A DNA stretch of 64,000 bases, taken from positions 112,262 to 176,261 of the forward strand of contig CAYMUL010000005.1 of NCBI GenBank assembly GCA_964393605.1, read 5' to 3'. This DNA is from CAYMUL01 sp964393605 (GTDB lineage Bacteria > Bacteroidota > Ignavibacteria > Ignavibacteriales > Ignavibacteriaceae). A program made the position numbers and the translations under genes. This document shows, in pieces, positions 10,447-19,359 of the stretch (position 1 is the stretch's first letter; each line of letters starts with the position of its first letter). The notes beneath the pieces were generated by a model that made no database searches, was not told the DNA's origin, and worked only from the letters and a program-made list of their open reading frames with translations.

Positions 10447-10698
10447 TTACGTGAAATTTTCTAACTCTGCGCAAGCGATGCTCGCTTCCGTTAAACCATA
10501 CAGCCCCGCCACATTCCCCGCCGGTATGCCGCGGGCTTGCTGGTAGTAATTTTTTACTTGGACTGAAGTTGAATCCAATTCATTAAACACAACAAGCACA
10601 TTTTCTGGACCGGGCACATTTGCATAGGTCTGTGCCTGCACTTCTGCTAAACTAAAGCAGAGAAGAAAAAGGAAAAATAAGCAAAGAACTTGTTTCAT
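10447..10698 (-). pseudogene. Truncated TIGR03790 gene, array unit 2 (83 codons)
   Basis: Signal peptide (ends EVQAQ) plus the start of a TIGR03790 domain (NVPGPENVLVVFNELDSTS, YYQQARGIPAGNVAGL), ending LTEASIACAELENFT then TAA. The break comes at the same place as in the copy at 13236-13502 (ENF + one residue), so the truncation happened before the units were duplicated. It begins 15 bases after the YCF48 gene at 10714-13188. Confidence 0.7.
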
Positions 10699-10713
10699 TT
10701 TGTTACTCCATTT

Positions 10714-13188
10714 TTATTTGATTAGTATTAGTTTTTTTGTTGCGGTGTATCCGCTGTTTGTTGTTATGCGATAGAAGTATAAACCGGAAGAATAATTTTT
10801 CAAATCAATTTCAATTCTATAAATACCTCGCTCTTTTTCTTCATTAAGTAATTCTACAATTCTTTCTCCATTGATTGAGAATAGCTCAACTCTCACTGTA
10901 GTTTTTTGGGGAAGAGTATATGAAATAGTAGTTGTTGGATTTGCCGGATTGGGGTAATTCTGAGTTACCTCAAAATTATTAATCGGAATGCGTACTGAAA
11001 CTATTGCCGAAAATTTATTGCTGCCATCGAAGTCTATCTGTTTTAATTTATAGTATTGAAATTCATTGCTTATTTGTTTATCGATAAAAGTATAATTTTG
11101 ATTTTTTGTTGAAGTACCTTCACCACCTACAAATCCAATCTCTTTCCAATCATACATATCTATAGATTTAAATATTTTAAATCCATAATTATTTTCTTCG
11201 CTGCCCGTTGACCAATTCAACAAAACCTTATCGGCTAAATACTTACCTGTAAATTGAATCAGATCAACAGGCACATATGAAGAATCAAAATATTTAATTA
11301 TTAATCCCAAACCGCCAACCGAATACCCTACCCATTCGGATGGCGCATGGAATTTTTGCAGTCCGACATTTATTAATTCATTAACTAAATTCCAAGCGCT
11401 TCCACTATCTTTAGTTTCATAAACAACTGAACCTCCCATTATTAAACCATGTTTATCTGAAAGCCAGCCGAAATTTTTAATATAATACGGTGAATTTAAT
11501 TGAACAATCCAATCAATTCCGTTATTAGATGATTTATACAATTTCTGATTGTCATTAATTATAAAACCATTTTGACCAATAAAATAAATATCATAAGAAA
11601 AATATATTGGCACATCCGTTCTCTGAATCCAATTCACACCTCCATCGGTTGTTTGATGAACATATCGTGATGTGGCCCAGCCATTTAAACTATCAACAAA
11701 AAAAATGCTGGTAAAGCTATCATTGATATGTATAAACTGCACAACCCAATTCTCTCCGCCATCGGTGGTTTTTAATATACTTCGCCCTATTACTGCCCAG
11801 CCCACTTGTTCATTAATGAAAAAGAATTTCCTTGCTCCAAGTCCTTGCGAGTTTGTTTGATACCAATTATTCCCTCCGTTTGTAGTCTTATATATCGCAT
11901 TGTCACCTAGTAATCCGTTTAAGCTATCCAGAAAATATATCGTTACTCCGCCCCCGATACTTTCTACTCTTTTCCAATCCATTCCGTAGTTTGTTGTTTT
12001 ATATAACAAACTGCCGATTGCATATCCCTCTTTTTCACTTACAAAATATACATCGGAGAAATTATCATTTATTATTAGCCGCTGCCAGTTTTCAAAACTG
12101 TTTTCGGTTTTGTATATCCTTAGTCCGCTTCCAACACTGTAGCCAATGTTATGTTGTGTAATAAATTGTAATTCATAGTTATCACTTATTCCTCCAATAG
12201 TTGTCCAATCTTGTCCTCTATTGGTAGTCTTACGCGCAGACACATTAGTCATTACTAAATAACCGGTGTCTTGATTAACATATTGGACGCAATTAACTGC
12301 TTCAGTTGTCAACTGCCCACCTTGATTCCAGGTTAGTCCGCCATCGCTGCTGTACAAATTTTTCGCCGAGTAATTTGTTCCTCCATATCCCGCCGCAGCT
12401 ATGTGCAAACTGTCAATTACATCGATACTGTACAACGGCGCAATATCTCCGGCTTGGATTATATTCCAATTATCTCCGCCATCTGTGGTTCTCAATACTC
12501 TTCCGTCTGCTGCTATAAAGCCGTAGTTTTCATTCATAAATTCTATCCACCAGAAATTTCCAGTGTAACCGGGTATTGTTATCAACTGCCAATTCGCTCC
12601 ATCATCAGTTGTTTTAATCAGCTTATTTGCGCCGCAAGCCCAGCCAAGTGTATCATTTATCATCTCAAGCCCCCATAGATCATCTACACTTCCTAAGCCT
12701 GTTGGTATTTGTACGAATGTTTCTCCATTGTCTGTTGAGCGGAGTATTATTCCATCATAACCGCTAACAATTACGGTTTGTCCGTTGTAGCTTCTTACTT
12801 TTAGTAGCGGTGTTGTCAATATTGTTGATATTGTTTTCCAGTTTTCCCCGCCGTTTGTAGTTTTAATTAAAGCGCCTAAATCTCCGACTGCCCAGCCGGT
12901 ATCTTTATTTACGAAATGAACTCCGAAGTAAGTTACTCTCGGCACTTTCGGGTTTAGTTCTGTCCACACGCCGGCGCCTTCAAGCGGAAATAATCTTCTC
13001 TTTATTTCTTCAAGGTTTTCTCCGGCGTATTTTTCATCGTAGCTTTGATAGCCGCTCTGCAACTCTATTCCGCGCCGGTATTGGACGGGGAGATCTTCCG
13101 CTTCACTTTTTTTTGTTTGGCTGTATGTTTCGCCGAGATGAAGCGTAACGATTGCTACAACAATTCCGATGACTTTCAATGCGTTCAT
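10714..13188 (-). CDS. YCF48/BNR-propeller T9SS protein, array copy 3
   Basis: 824 residues: signal peptide, the shared block YRRGIELQSGYQSYDEKYAG, WTELNPKVPRVTYFGVHFVN, many KTTNGGxNW / DTGWAVG propeller units, linker VPVDLIQFTGKYLADKVLL, NNYGFKIFKSIDMYDWKEIG, and a T9SS type A end (QNYPNPANPTTTISYTLP, KKLILIK). Its sorting motif reads NPANP instead of NPFNP. The first 100 codons are nearly identical in DNA to copies 1 and 2 but the body is diverged. It is presumed to be a surface-attached or released propeller adhesin or binding protein; this is inference from the fold and export signal only. Confidence 0.85.
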   Translation of the reverse strand: MNALKVIGIVVAIVTLHLGETYSQTKKSEAEDLPVQYRRGIELQSGYQSYDEKYAGENLEEIKRRLFPLEGAGVWTELNPKVPRVTYFGVHFVNKDTGWAVGDLGALIKTTNGGENWKTISTILTTPLLKVRSYNGQTVIVSGYDGIILRSTDNGETFVQIPTGLGSVDDLWGLEMINDTLGWACGANKLIKTTDDGANWQLITIPGYTGNFWWIEFMNENYGFIAADGRVLRTTDGGDNWNIIQAGDIAPLYSIDVIDSLHIAAAGYGGTNYSAKNLYSSDGGLTWNQGGQLTTEAVNCVQYVNQDTGYLVMTNVSARKTTNRGQDWTTIGGISDNYELQFITQHNIGYSVGSGLRIYKTENSFENWQRLIINDNFSDVYFVSEKEGYAIGSLLYKTTNYGMDWKRVESIGGGVTIYFLDSLNGLLGDNAIYKTTNGGNNWYQTNSQGLGARKFFFINEQVGWAVIGRSILKTTDGGENWVVQFIHINDSFTSIFFVDSLNGWATSRYVHQTTDGGVNWIQRTDVPIYFSYDIYFIGQNGFIINDNQKLYKSSNNGIDWIVQLNSPYYIKNFGWLSDKHGLIMGGSVVYETKDSGSAWNLVNELINVGLQKFHAPSEWVGYSVGGLGLIIKYFDSSYVPVDLIQFTGKYLADKVLLNWSTGSEENNYGFKIFKSIDMYDWKEIGFVGGEGTSTKNQNYTFIDKQISNEFQYYKLKQIDFDGSNKFSAIVSVRIPINNFEVTQNYPNPANPTTTISYTLPQKTTVRVELFSINGERIVELLNEEKERGIYRIEIDLKNYSSGLYFYRITTNSGYTATKKLILIK

Positions 13189-13235
13189 TTTGTTTCTCGT
13201 TTTTTATTCTCACTCCAAGTTAAACATTTTTTTTC

Positions 13236-13502
13236 TTATCTGAAATTTTCTATCTCTGTGCAAGAGAAGCTCTCTTCCGTTAAATCATCCAACCCAACCA
13301 CATTCCCCGCCGGTATGCCGCGGGCGGCGAGGTAGTAGTTTTTTACAGCTCGAGATACAAACCCTAAAGAATCTTGATCGTCCGACGGTTCTTTATAAAC
13401 CACCAGCACATTTTCAGGTCCGGGTGTATTCGCATAGGTTTGAGCTTTTGCAAGGTTATTGCAAAGAAGAAAAAAGAAACAGAAAATTAAAAGATGTTTC
13501 AT
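13236..13502 (-). pseudogene. Truncated TIGR03790 gene, array unit 3 (88 codons)
   Basis: Signal peptide (ends LAKAQ), then NTPGPENVLVVYKEPSDDQD, YYLAARGIPAGNVVGLDDL and the same abrupt end (TEESFSCTEIENFR, stop) as unit 2. It starts 9 bases downstream of the YCF48 gene at 13512-16112. The N-terminal strand, YYxxARGIP and NVV motifs identify the family. About 95% of the expected protein is absent. Confidence 0.7.
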
Positions 13503-13511
13503 ACTGTACTC

Positions 13512-16112
13512 CTATTTAATGATTGTTAGTTTATTAACAGCAGTATATCCACTGCCTGTAGTTAGCTTATAAAAATAAATACCTGAAGTAAGATCGTTCG
13601 AATCTAAAATTATTGAATAAACGCCAGGTTGCTTTTCTTCATTTATTAACTCAGTTATTTTCTCTCCTAAAATTGAATATAAAGAAATATTCACAGCATC
13701 TTTTTTATATAATGCGTATTTGATAGTTGTTTGCGGGTTAAAAGGGTTCGGGAAATTCTGAAATAGTTCATAGGTCATTGGTCTGTTTCCCAACGAGACA
13801 GATATGATTTTTGAGTATGTAAATGTTCCGTCAAAATCAACTTGCTTAAGTCGATAAGTAATTTCTCCGATTCCCTTTTCGATGTAACAAAAGCTATAGT
13901 AATTTTTTTCGGCGGTTGTTCCTTTTCCAGTTATAAATGCTATTGTCTCCCAGTTTAACCTATCATGAGATTTTTCAATGTACACCCCTTGATTGTTTAA
14001 CTCACTTTCAGTAACCCAGCGTATGACTACCTTATCATTTTCGACATTTACTTCAAAGGATACTAATTCAACTGGTACGTAAGTAGTGTCATCGTATCTC
14101 AAAATTAGACCGCCGCCTCCTACAGCAAAACCAAGTGTATTGGTTGGGGCTTGAAAACTACTAAAGCCGGTTGGTACATCATTGGATATTTCTACCCAAT
14201 TGTTTCCGTAATCTGTAGTAATGTAAGTATAATGGACAATATATCCTCCTCCGCCTATACCAACCCCGGAAATTATCCAATGAATTGGATCAGGGAAGAA
14301 ATGAAATTCAAATGGATCATTAATCGTAGAGATTTCAGTCCAATTTATTCCTCCATCAATCGTTTTGATGAGCTTGGCGAAAGAAGAATTATCAATCGTC
14401 CAACCTGTATCTGAGTTTAAGAAATATATATCTCTCGATATAAACGCAGGTATATCATTCCTCTGAATCCAATTCGTTCCGCCGTTGGTAGTTTGCCAGA
14501 TGTAGCGGCTTGTTGCCCAACCGTTGAGGGAATCAATAAAATAGATACTGCTAAAATTATCTGCGGGCAGCGTTATCTGCACAAACCAATTCTCGCCGCC
14601 ATCAATGGTTTTATAAATATTACTTCCACCAATTGCCCAGCCGGTTGTTTCGTTTATAAAAAATATTTTAATTACTCCCCCGGTCAATCCGTTTACTAAA
14701 TACCAAGTCTCTCCGCCATTCGTCGTTTTATATATTCCGTTAGTTCGACCTATAAAGCCTGTGAAATTATTAATAAATATTACATTGCTGCCTCCGGATA
14801 TTTCTGAAACTTCTTCTAACGTTATCCCGCCGTCATTTGTTCTATACAATTTATCCGAACCTATTAGGAATCCTTTAACCTCACTCGTAAAATAAACATC
14901 ATTAAAGTTTTCATTATTTATGCTTTTCTTCCAACTATAGCCCTTATCTGTCGTTTGGTTTATTCTTAAACCATGCCCGGCTTGATAACCCAAACTATCA
15001 TTAATAAACTTAACCCAAAATCTACCTACCCAATGGTAATTGATAAACTCCCAGTTCCTTCCTTTGTTAGTTGTTCTGTATAAAACAGATTCAGTTCCTA
15101 CTGCATATCCAAGTGTATCATTAGCAAATCCTATTGATTCAACTAAACCCCCGGCATTACTATAGCCGAATGTGTTCCCGCCATCGCTTGTATAGGCTAT
15201 TCTGCCTAATGAACCGGCTCTTTGTCCTCCGGCAATAAAATTACTCGTATCGAAAACCGTAATTGTAAATAAATGAATATTTTCTCCGACGTATATAATT
15301 TCCCAATTTAATCCGCCGTTTACCGTTTTTAATATGTTTCCGTTTCCGCAAGCAATATATCCAGTATTTGCATTTAAGAACATTACTGCCCAATAATGCA
15401 TTGTTGTTGAAATTGTGTTTATGAATACCCAGCTTAGTCCCGCGTCAGTAGTTTTAAGTAAAGTATTATTTAAACCGCAAGCCCAGCCGAGAGTATCATT
15501 AATCATTTGAACGCGCCATAAATCTGCCGTAACTCCGCTTTGTATTTGTGTCCAAGATTTTCCTGCATCAGTTGAGCGGAGTATTATACCGCTATACCCG
15601 GTTACAATAACGGTTTTCCCGTCATAGCTGTTTACATTTAGTAATACATTATTAACACCGCTAAGAGCCGTATTCCATTTATTACCTCCGTTGGTTGTGT
15701 AAATAATAGCGCCAAGTTCTCCGACAGCCCAGCCGGTATCAACGCCTACAAAATCAACGCATAAATAAGAAACTCTCGGCACTTTGGGGTTTAGTTCTGT
15801 CCATACGCCTGTGCTTTCAAGGGGAAAGAGTTTCTTCTTCTCTTCAAGAATATTTTTGTTTTGATAATACTCATCGTAGCTCTGGTAACCATCTTGCAGT
15901 GGAATTCCACGGCGGTATTGGACCGGTTTTTCGTTATCATCATTTATATTTTTTTTAATTAAGGAATTGGACGCAGAGATGTTATCGGCAGTATCTGCAA
16001 ACTGGCTGTATGCCACAATAGATATTGAAAAAATCAAAATAAAAATTCTTTTTACCACGTGAGTTTTTCTATTGTTAAAAGTACATACACAAAATAGAAA
16101 GATTCGATACAA
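13512..16112 (-). CDS. YCF48/BNR-propeller T9SS protein, array copy 4 (most distant)
   Basis: 866 residues from the ATG at 16112. The real start may be the GTG at 16058, which places a compact signal peptide (VKRIFILIFSISIVAYSQ) at the N-terminus. The shared block is diverged (KPVQYRRGIPLQDGYQSYDE, ILEEKKKLFPLESTG), and WTELNPKVPRVSYLCVDFVG precedes the propeller repeats (TTNGGxxW, DTGWAVG). It ends with VPVELVSFEVNVENDKVVI, ELNNQGVYIEKSHDRLNWET and a T9SS type A domain (QNFPNPFNPQTTIKYALY, NKLTIIK). It is the first gene of the array in transcription order, so the array promoter should lie in 16113-16250. It lacks the upstream junction repeat carried by copies 1-3, consistent with its being the outer unit of a tandem expansion. 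Confidence 0.84.
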   Translation of the reverse strand: MYRIFLFCVCTFNNRKTHVVKRIFILIFSISIVAYSQFADTADNISASNSLIKKNINDDNEKPVQYRRGIPLQDGYQSYDEYYQNKNILEEKKKLFPLESTGVWTELNPKVPRVSYLCVDFVGVDTGWAVGELGAIIYTTNGGNKWNTALSGVNNVLLNVNSYDGKTVIVTGYSGIILRSTDAGKSWTQIQSGVTADLWRVQMINDTLGWACGLNNTLLKTTDAGLSWVFINTISTTMHYWAVMFLNANTGYIACGNGNILKTVNGGLNWEIIYVGENIHLFTITVFDTSNFIAGGQRAGSLGRIAYTSDGGNTFGYSNAGGLVESIGFANDTLGYAVGTESVLYRTTNKGRNWEFINYHWVGRFWVKFINDSLGYQAGHGLRINQTTDKGYSWKKSINNENFNDVYFTSEVKGFLIGSDKLYRTNDGGITLEEVSEISGGSNVIFINNFTGFIGRTNGIYKTTNGGETWYLVNGLTGGVIKIFFINETTGWAIGGSNIYKTIDGGENWFVQITLPADNFSSIYFIDSLNGWATSRYIWQTTNGGTNWIQRNDIPAFISRDIYFLNSDTGWTIDNSSFAKLIKTIDGGINWTEISTINDPFEFHFFPDPIHWIISGVGIGGGGYIVHYTYITTDYGNNWVEISNDVPTGFSSFQAPTNTLGFAVGGGGLILRYDDTTYVPVELVSFEVNVENDKVVIRWVTESELNNQGVYIEKSHDRLNWETIAFITGKGTTAEKNYYSFCYIEKGIGEITYRLKQVDFDGTFTYSKIISVSLGNRPMTYELFQNFPNPFNPQTTIKYALYKKDAVNISLYSILGEKITELINEEKQPGVYSIILDSNDLTSGIYFYKLTTGSGYTAVNKLTIIK

Positions 16113-16249
16113 AATGGAAATGTGGTTACATTATTTTTTTCTTTCTAATTTTCGACGCTGTAAAATTTCACATTAAAAATTTAATAACTTTCCGTTGGTT
16201 TAAATCACAACGATACAACATTATCAATTAGGCTAATAGTTTTTACTCA

Positions 16250-16400
16250 TGTGCGATTAAGACTCAATGCATTCGTGAAAAACCTCAGTGGCTCTCAGAG
16301 TAATTTCTCCGAGTCTATTTGTGTAATCTTTTTTTTTCTTCCTTTGTTACTCAGAGTACCACCGAGCCAACTGAGAGAAACACGGAGAAATTTTTTATTG
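16250..16400. repeat. Dispersed repeat C (CTCTGTGGCTCTCTGTG type), diverged copy
   Basis: The segment contains AACCTCAGTGGCTCTCAGAG, TGTGTAATCTTT, CTTTGTTACTCAGAGTACC and GAGAAACACGGAGAAATTTTT. These are diverged versions of blocks in the two tandem copies at 56431-56826. The rest of the 417-base gap 16113-16529 has no gene I can support. Short frames at 16251-16576 lie on this repeat. Confidence 0.6.
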
Positions 16401-16426
16401 TATCCCGCATCCCATTACAACTTGCA

Positions 16427-16452
16427 CAAAAAAAGGTCGGGCAGCTGCCCGA
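16427..16452 (-). terminator. Rho-independent terminator after the TPR/glyS operon
   Basis: The perfect palindrome TCGGGCAGCTGCCCGA (16437-16452) is followed on the minus strand by CC and a run of eight Ts. It lies about 80 bases past the stop of the minus-strand TPR gene. Confidence 0.75.
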
Positions 16453-16529
16453 TTCAACTACCAACACCATTATTTTTCTTGCTTGTCACCCTTCTACTAA
16501 ACCTACGAAGCATAAGAAGATACTAACTT

Positions 16530-17669
16530 CTAAAACGCAAAAGGTTTTATTAAATATTCTTTTGCGAAAACTTTAGAATTTCCAAACTCTTTCATATCGA
16601 GAACTTGTTCGTAAAATATGATTGCTTCATCGCGTTTGCCGATTGCATCGTGCATCATTCCGTTGAACAAAACCGCATTCACGTAGAATCCGCTCTCCTC
16701 ATCTTTATCTAATTGTTTCGAGAGATCAATCGTTTGTTTAAAATAAACAATAGCGGAATCGGCTTGATTTATATTTCTGAAATAAAATCCCAAATAGTAA
16801 ACTGCTTCTCTTTTCGCAGTGAAATTGTAACCGGTTTTTTCTTCAAGACATTTTTGATAGATGTTCTTAAAAATTTCATAATAAATATTCGTCTCTCCTT
16901 TGCGAACATTAATTCTCCCTCGCCAGCGTTCAAAGTTGGGATTGTCGGGAAATTCTTCGTTCAAAAGTTTTGCAAATTCATCTGCTTTGTATGAGTTATT
17001 TTCGAATTGATAATAGAGCGTCATTAAAAAATAGCGCGCTTCATACTTTGCATATTTTCCGTTGTACGCAGTATTCTCAAGCTGAGCAAGTCCCTGTTCT
17101 CTATTTCCCGATGGAAAAAAAATCATCAATGGTTTTAAAAGGGGATAACGATTCGGAATCACATCGGCGTAATAATTATAAATGCCGAAGCCAAGCTGCA
17201 CATCAAGGTTTGTCGGATCAAGTTTGCTTGCGCGTTGCACAATCGGAAGTGCTTCGCGCCCGTCATCAGCGGCTTTGAGCCAACTCTCTCTAATTGCGCG
17301 CAATCTTCCGCGGAAGCCGATTGCACCGCCCTTAAAAAATAATGCATCAACATTTTTGGGGTCGCGATCTAAAATTTCATCGCACTGATAAATCACATCT
17401 TCAAGTTTTTCATAAAAGAGGTCATCGTGTGATTCATTATCAAGATCAAGTAGAATTCTCCACCAATCAATCATCGCTAAAAAAAATCTACCTGCGGGAA
17501 GTTCGGGATAATCACCAATCAATCGCCGGAAAGTTTCTTCCGCAGATGAAAATTCAATACTGTAAATTTGTTTTATTCCGGTGTTGATCATCGAATCCAG
17601 TTTTGCATCTTGTGCAAAAAGAATTGACGATACAAAGATCATCAACAACAAAAAATAAATTTTGTACAT
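16530..17669 (-). CDS. Exported tetratricopeptide-repeat protein
   Basis: 379 residues. Residues 1-19 are a signal peptide (YKIYFLLLMIFVSSILFAQ). The mature part is helical with TPR-like units (SAEETFRRLIGDYPELPAG, CDEILDRDPKNVDALFFKG, DEAIIFYEQVLDMKEFGN). A segment with repeated Tyr/Asn (FGIYNYYADVIPNRYP) resembles the family of Bacteroidota periplasmic TPR proteins often annotated only as hypothetical. It follows glyS by 7 bases on the same strand, so they are probably co-transcribed. No enzymatic motif is visible; a scaffolding role in the periplasm is the most that can be said. Confidence 0.75.
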   Translation of the reverse strand: MYKIYFLLLMIFVSSILFAQDAKLDSMINTGIKQIYSIEFSSAEETFRRLIGDYPELPAGRFFLAMIDWWRILLDLDNESHDDLFYEKLEDVIYQCDEILDRDPKNVDALFFKGGAIGFRGRLRAIRESWLKAADDGREALPIVQRASKLDPTNLDVQLGFGIYNYYADVIPNRYPLLKPLMIFFPSGNREQGLAQLENTAYNGKYAKYEARYFLMTLYYQFENNSYKADEFAKLLNEEFPDNPNFERWRGRINVRKGETNIYYEIFKNIYQKCLEEKTGYNFTAKREAVYYLGFYFRNINQADSAIVYFKQTIDLSKQLDKDEESGFYVNAVLFNGMMHDAIGKRDEAIIFYEQVLDMKEFGNSKVFAKEYLIKPFAF

Positions 17670-17676
17670 AACAATT

Positions 17677-19152
17677 CTACTTCAGTTTTTCGGAAAGAAT
17701 TGCGAAAAGATTTTCTTTCGGAACCCGCTCTTGATTCATCGAATCGCGTTCACGAATTGTTACTGTTCCATCTTCGATTGTCTGCGTATCAACCGTGATT
17801 GAAAAGGGAGTGCCGACTTCATCCTGTCTTCTGTATCTTCTTCCTATTGCGCCTTTATCATCATAAAAAACTTTGAAGTTTTTACGGAGATCGGCTTCAA
17901 TGGCGCGGGAAATTTCGGGCATTCCATCCTTATTCACGAGGGGAAGTATCGCGGCTTTTATCGGTGCAATTTTGGGATGAAGTTTTAATACAGATCTTGT
18001 TTCATCGTTCACGGTTTCTTCAAAATATGAATCAACCAGGAACGCCATGAACGATCTGCTTGCACCTGCGGAAGTTTCAATGATGAAGGGAATAAATTTC
18101 TCTTTAGATTCTTCATCAAAATATTTTTGATTCTTGCCCGAAAATTCTTCGTGCCTGCTCAAATCAAAATTAGTTCTGTTGTGAATGCCTTCAATTTCTC
18201 CCCAACCAAAAGGAAATTCGTATTCGATATCGGTTGCAGCTTTGGCGTAGTGGGCAAGTTTATTTTCCGGATGATCGTGATAGCGCAGTTTTGACGCTGT
18301 CATTCCAAGACCGAGAAACCATTGCAATCTTTTTTCTTTCCAATAACTATAAAATTGATCATCATCTTTCGGGTTCACAAAATATTGCATCTCCATCTGC
18401 TCGAACTCGCGCGTGCGGAAAAGAAAATATTTTGTATTTATTTCGTTTCGAAATGCTTTGCCGATTTGCGCAATTCCGAAAGGAAGTTTTTGGCGCGAAG
18501 CTCCCTGCACATTCAGAAAGTTCACAAAAATACCTTGCGCCGTTTCAGGGCGGAGATAAACAACCGAGCTACTTTCTTCCACCGGACCGACGAAAGTTTT
18601 GAACATCAAATTAAATTTTCGCGCCGCAGTAAATGAGTTCTTATTTCCGCATTGTGGACAATTTATCTCACTTAAAAATAATGGGGTGTAAGAATCATTT
18701 TCAATCAATGAGTTAAAAAAATCATTCATGTTTTCATCGGAGAGATTTTTAATTTTTTCTTTTAAATCGTCTTCGAAACTTGGCGCAACTGCTTCGAGAA
18801 TTTTTTTCTTTTTCTTATCGGCGATAGAATCGCTAAGAATATCAAGCCTGAAACGCGCTTTGCACTGTTTGCAATCAACCATCGGATCAGTGAAATTTTC
18901 TACATGACCCGACGCCTCCCAAACTTTCGGGTGCATAAGAATTGAAGCATCGATGCCTTCGACGTCATCGCGAAAAGTCATCGCCTTCCACCATTCGTCT
19001 TTAATATTTTTCAACATTTCAACGCCGAGCGGACCGTAATCCCAGCAGCCATTTAAGCCGCCGTAAATCTCGCTCGATTGAAAAACAAATCCTCTTCGTT
19101 TTGCAAGTGAAACAATTTTTTCTAACGTATCATTTTTTTGAGTTTTACTCAT
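17677..19152 (-). CDS. glyS: Glycine--tRNA ligase (single-chain, alpha2 type)
   Basis: 491 residues. It charges tRNA-Gly with glycine using ATP in the cytoplasm. The N-terminus KIVSLAKRRGFVFQSSEIYG and GCWDYGPLGVEM is the class II motif-1 region of the dimeric eukaryote/archaea-like bacterial GlyRS. CKQC and CPQC, about 75 residues apart, form the zinc-binding insert. LRPETAQGIFVNF and QIGKAFRNEI are motif 2, and SAGASRSFMAFL is motif 3. The C-terminal 100 residues (HPKIAPIKAAILPLVNKDG) are the anticodon-binding domain. Length and motif order are normal. The start is the ATG at 19152; the 207-base gap to the divergent histidine kinase gene should hold both promoters. Confidence 0.95.
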   Translation of the reverse strand: MSKTQKNDTLEKIVSLAKRRGFVFQSSEIYGGLNGCWDYGPLGVEMLKNIKDEWWKAMTFRDDVEGIDASILMHPKVWEASGHVENFTDPMVDCKQCKARFRLDILSDSIADKKKKKILEAVAPSFEDDLKEKIKNLSDENMNDFFNSLIENDSYTPLFLSEINCPQCGNKNSFTAARKFNLMFKTFVGPVEESSSVVYLRPETAQGIFVNFLNVQGASRQKLPFGIAQIGKAFRNEINTKYFLFRTREFEQMEMQYFVNPKDDDQFYSYWKEKRLQWFLGLGMTASKLRYHDHPENKLAHYAKAATDIEYEFPFGWGEIEGIHNRTNFDLSRHEEFSGKNQKYFDEESKEKFIPFIIETSAGASRSFMAFLVDSYFEETVNDETRSVLKLHPKIAPIKAAILPLVNKDGMPEISRAIEADLRKNFKVFYDDKGAIGRRYRRQDEVGTPFSITVDTQTIEDGTVTIRERDSMNQERVPKENLFAILSEKLK

Positions 19153-19359
19153 TAAATAAATTTACTCCGATTTTATCATAAACGGGGGGCAATATACTAA
19201 AATGAAAAATGATGACTAACCGCCGAATTTTGATTTTTGAAACCACTTCCGGTTCAATAAAAATTTTTGCTTGTTTTTTCTCAATCATGAATTAAACCAA
19301 TTATTGCCATGAATCACTCACCGCAATTTCTTAATTTTGTGAGGAAATAAATTTAAAAT

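Larger units (their letters stand above)
7360..13327. repeat. Three near-identical ~400-bp junction repeats in the YCF48/TIGR03790 array
   Basis: Segments 7360-7755, 10140-10535 and 12929-13327 read almost the same. Each runs from about codon 90 of a YCF48 gene back through its start codon, the 70-base intergenic spacer, and into the 3' end of the truncated TIGR03790 gene (GGTATGCCGCGGGC). By eye they are roughly 85-90% identical, while the bodies of the three YCF48 genes are far more diverged. The fourth copy (near 15770-15920) shares only the coding part. The array period is about 2.7-2.9 kb. Confidence 0.85.

Noticed and set aside
19300..19345. Bacteroidota-type promoter (TAnnTTTG) before the NtrB-like kinase gene
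   Set aside because: The -7-like TAATTTTG is present but the nearest TTG is about 25 bases upstream rather than 19-21; not strong enough to list as a feature.
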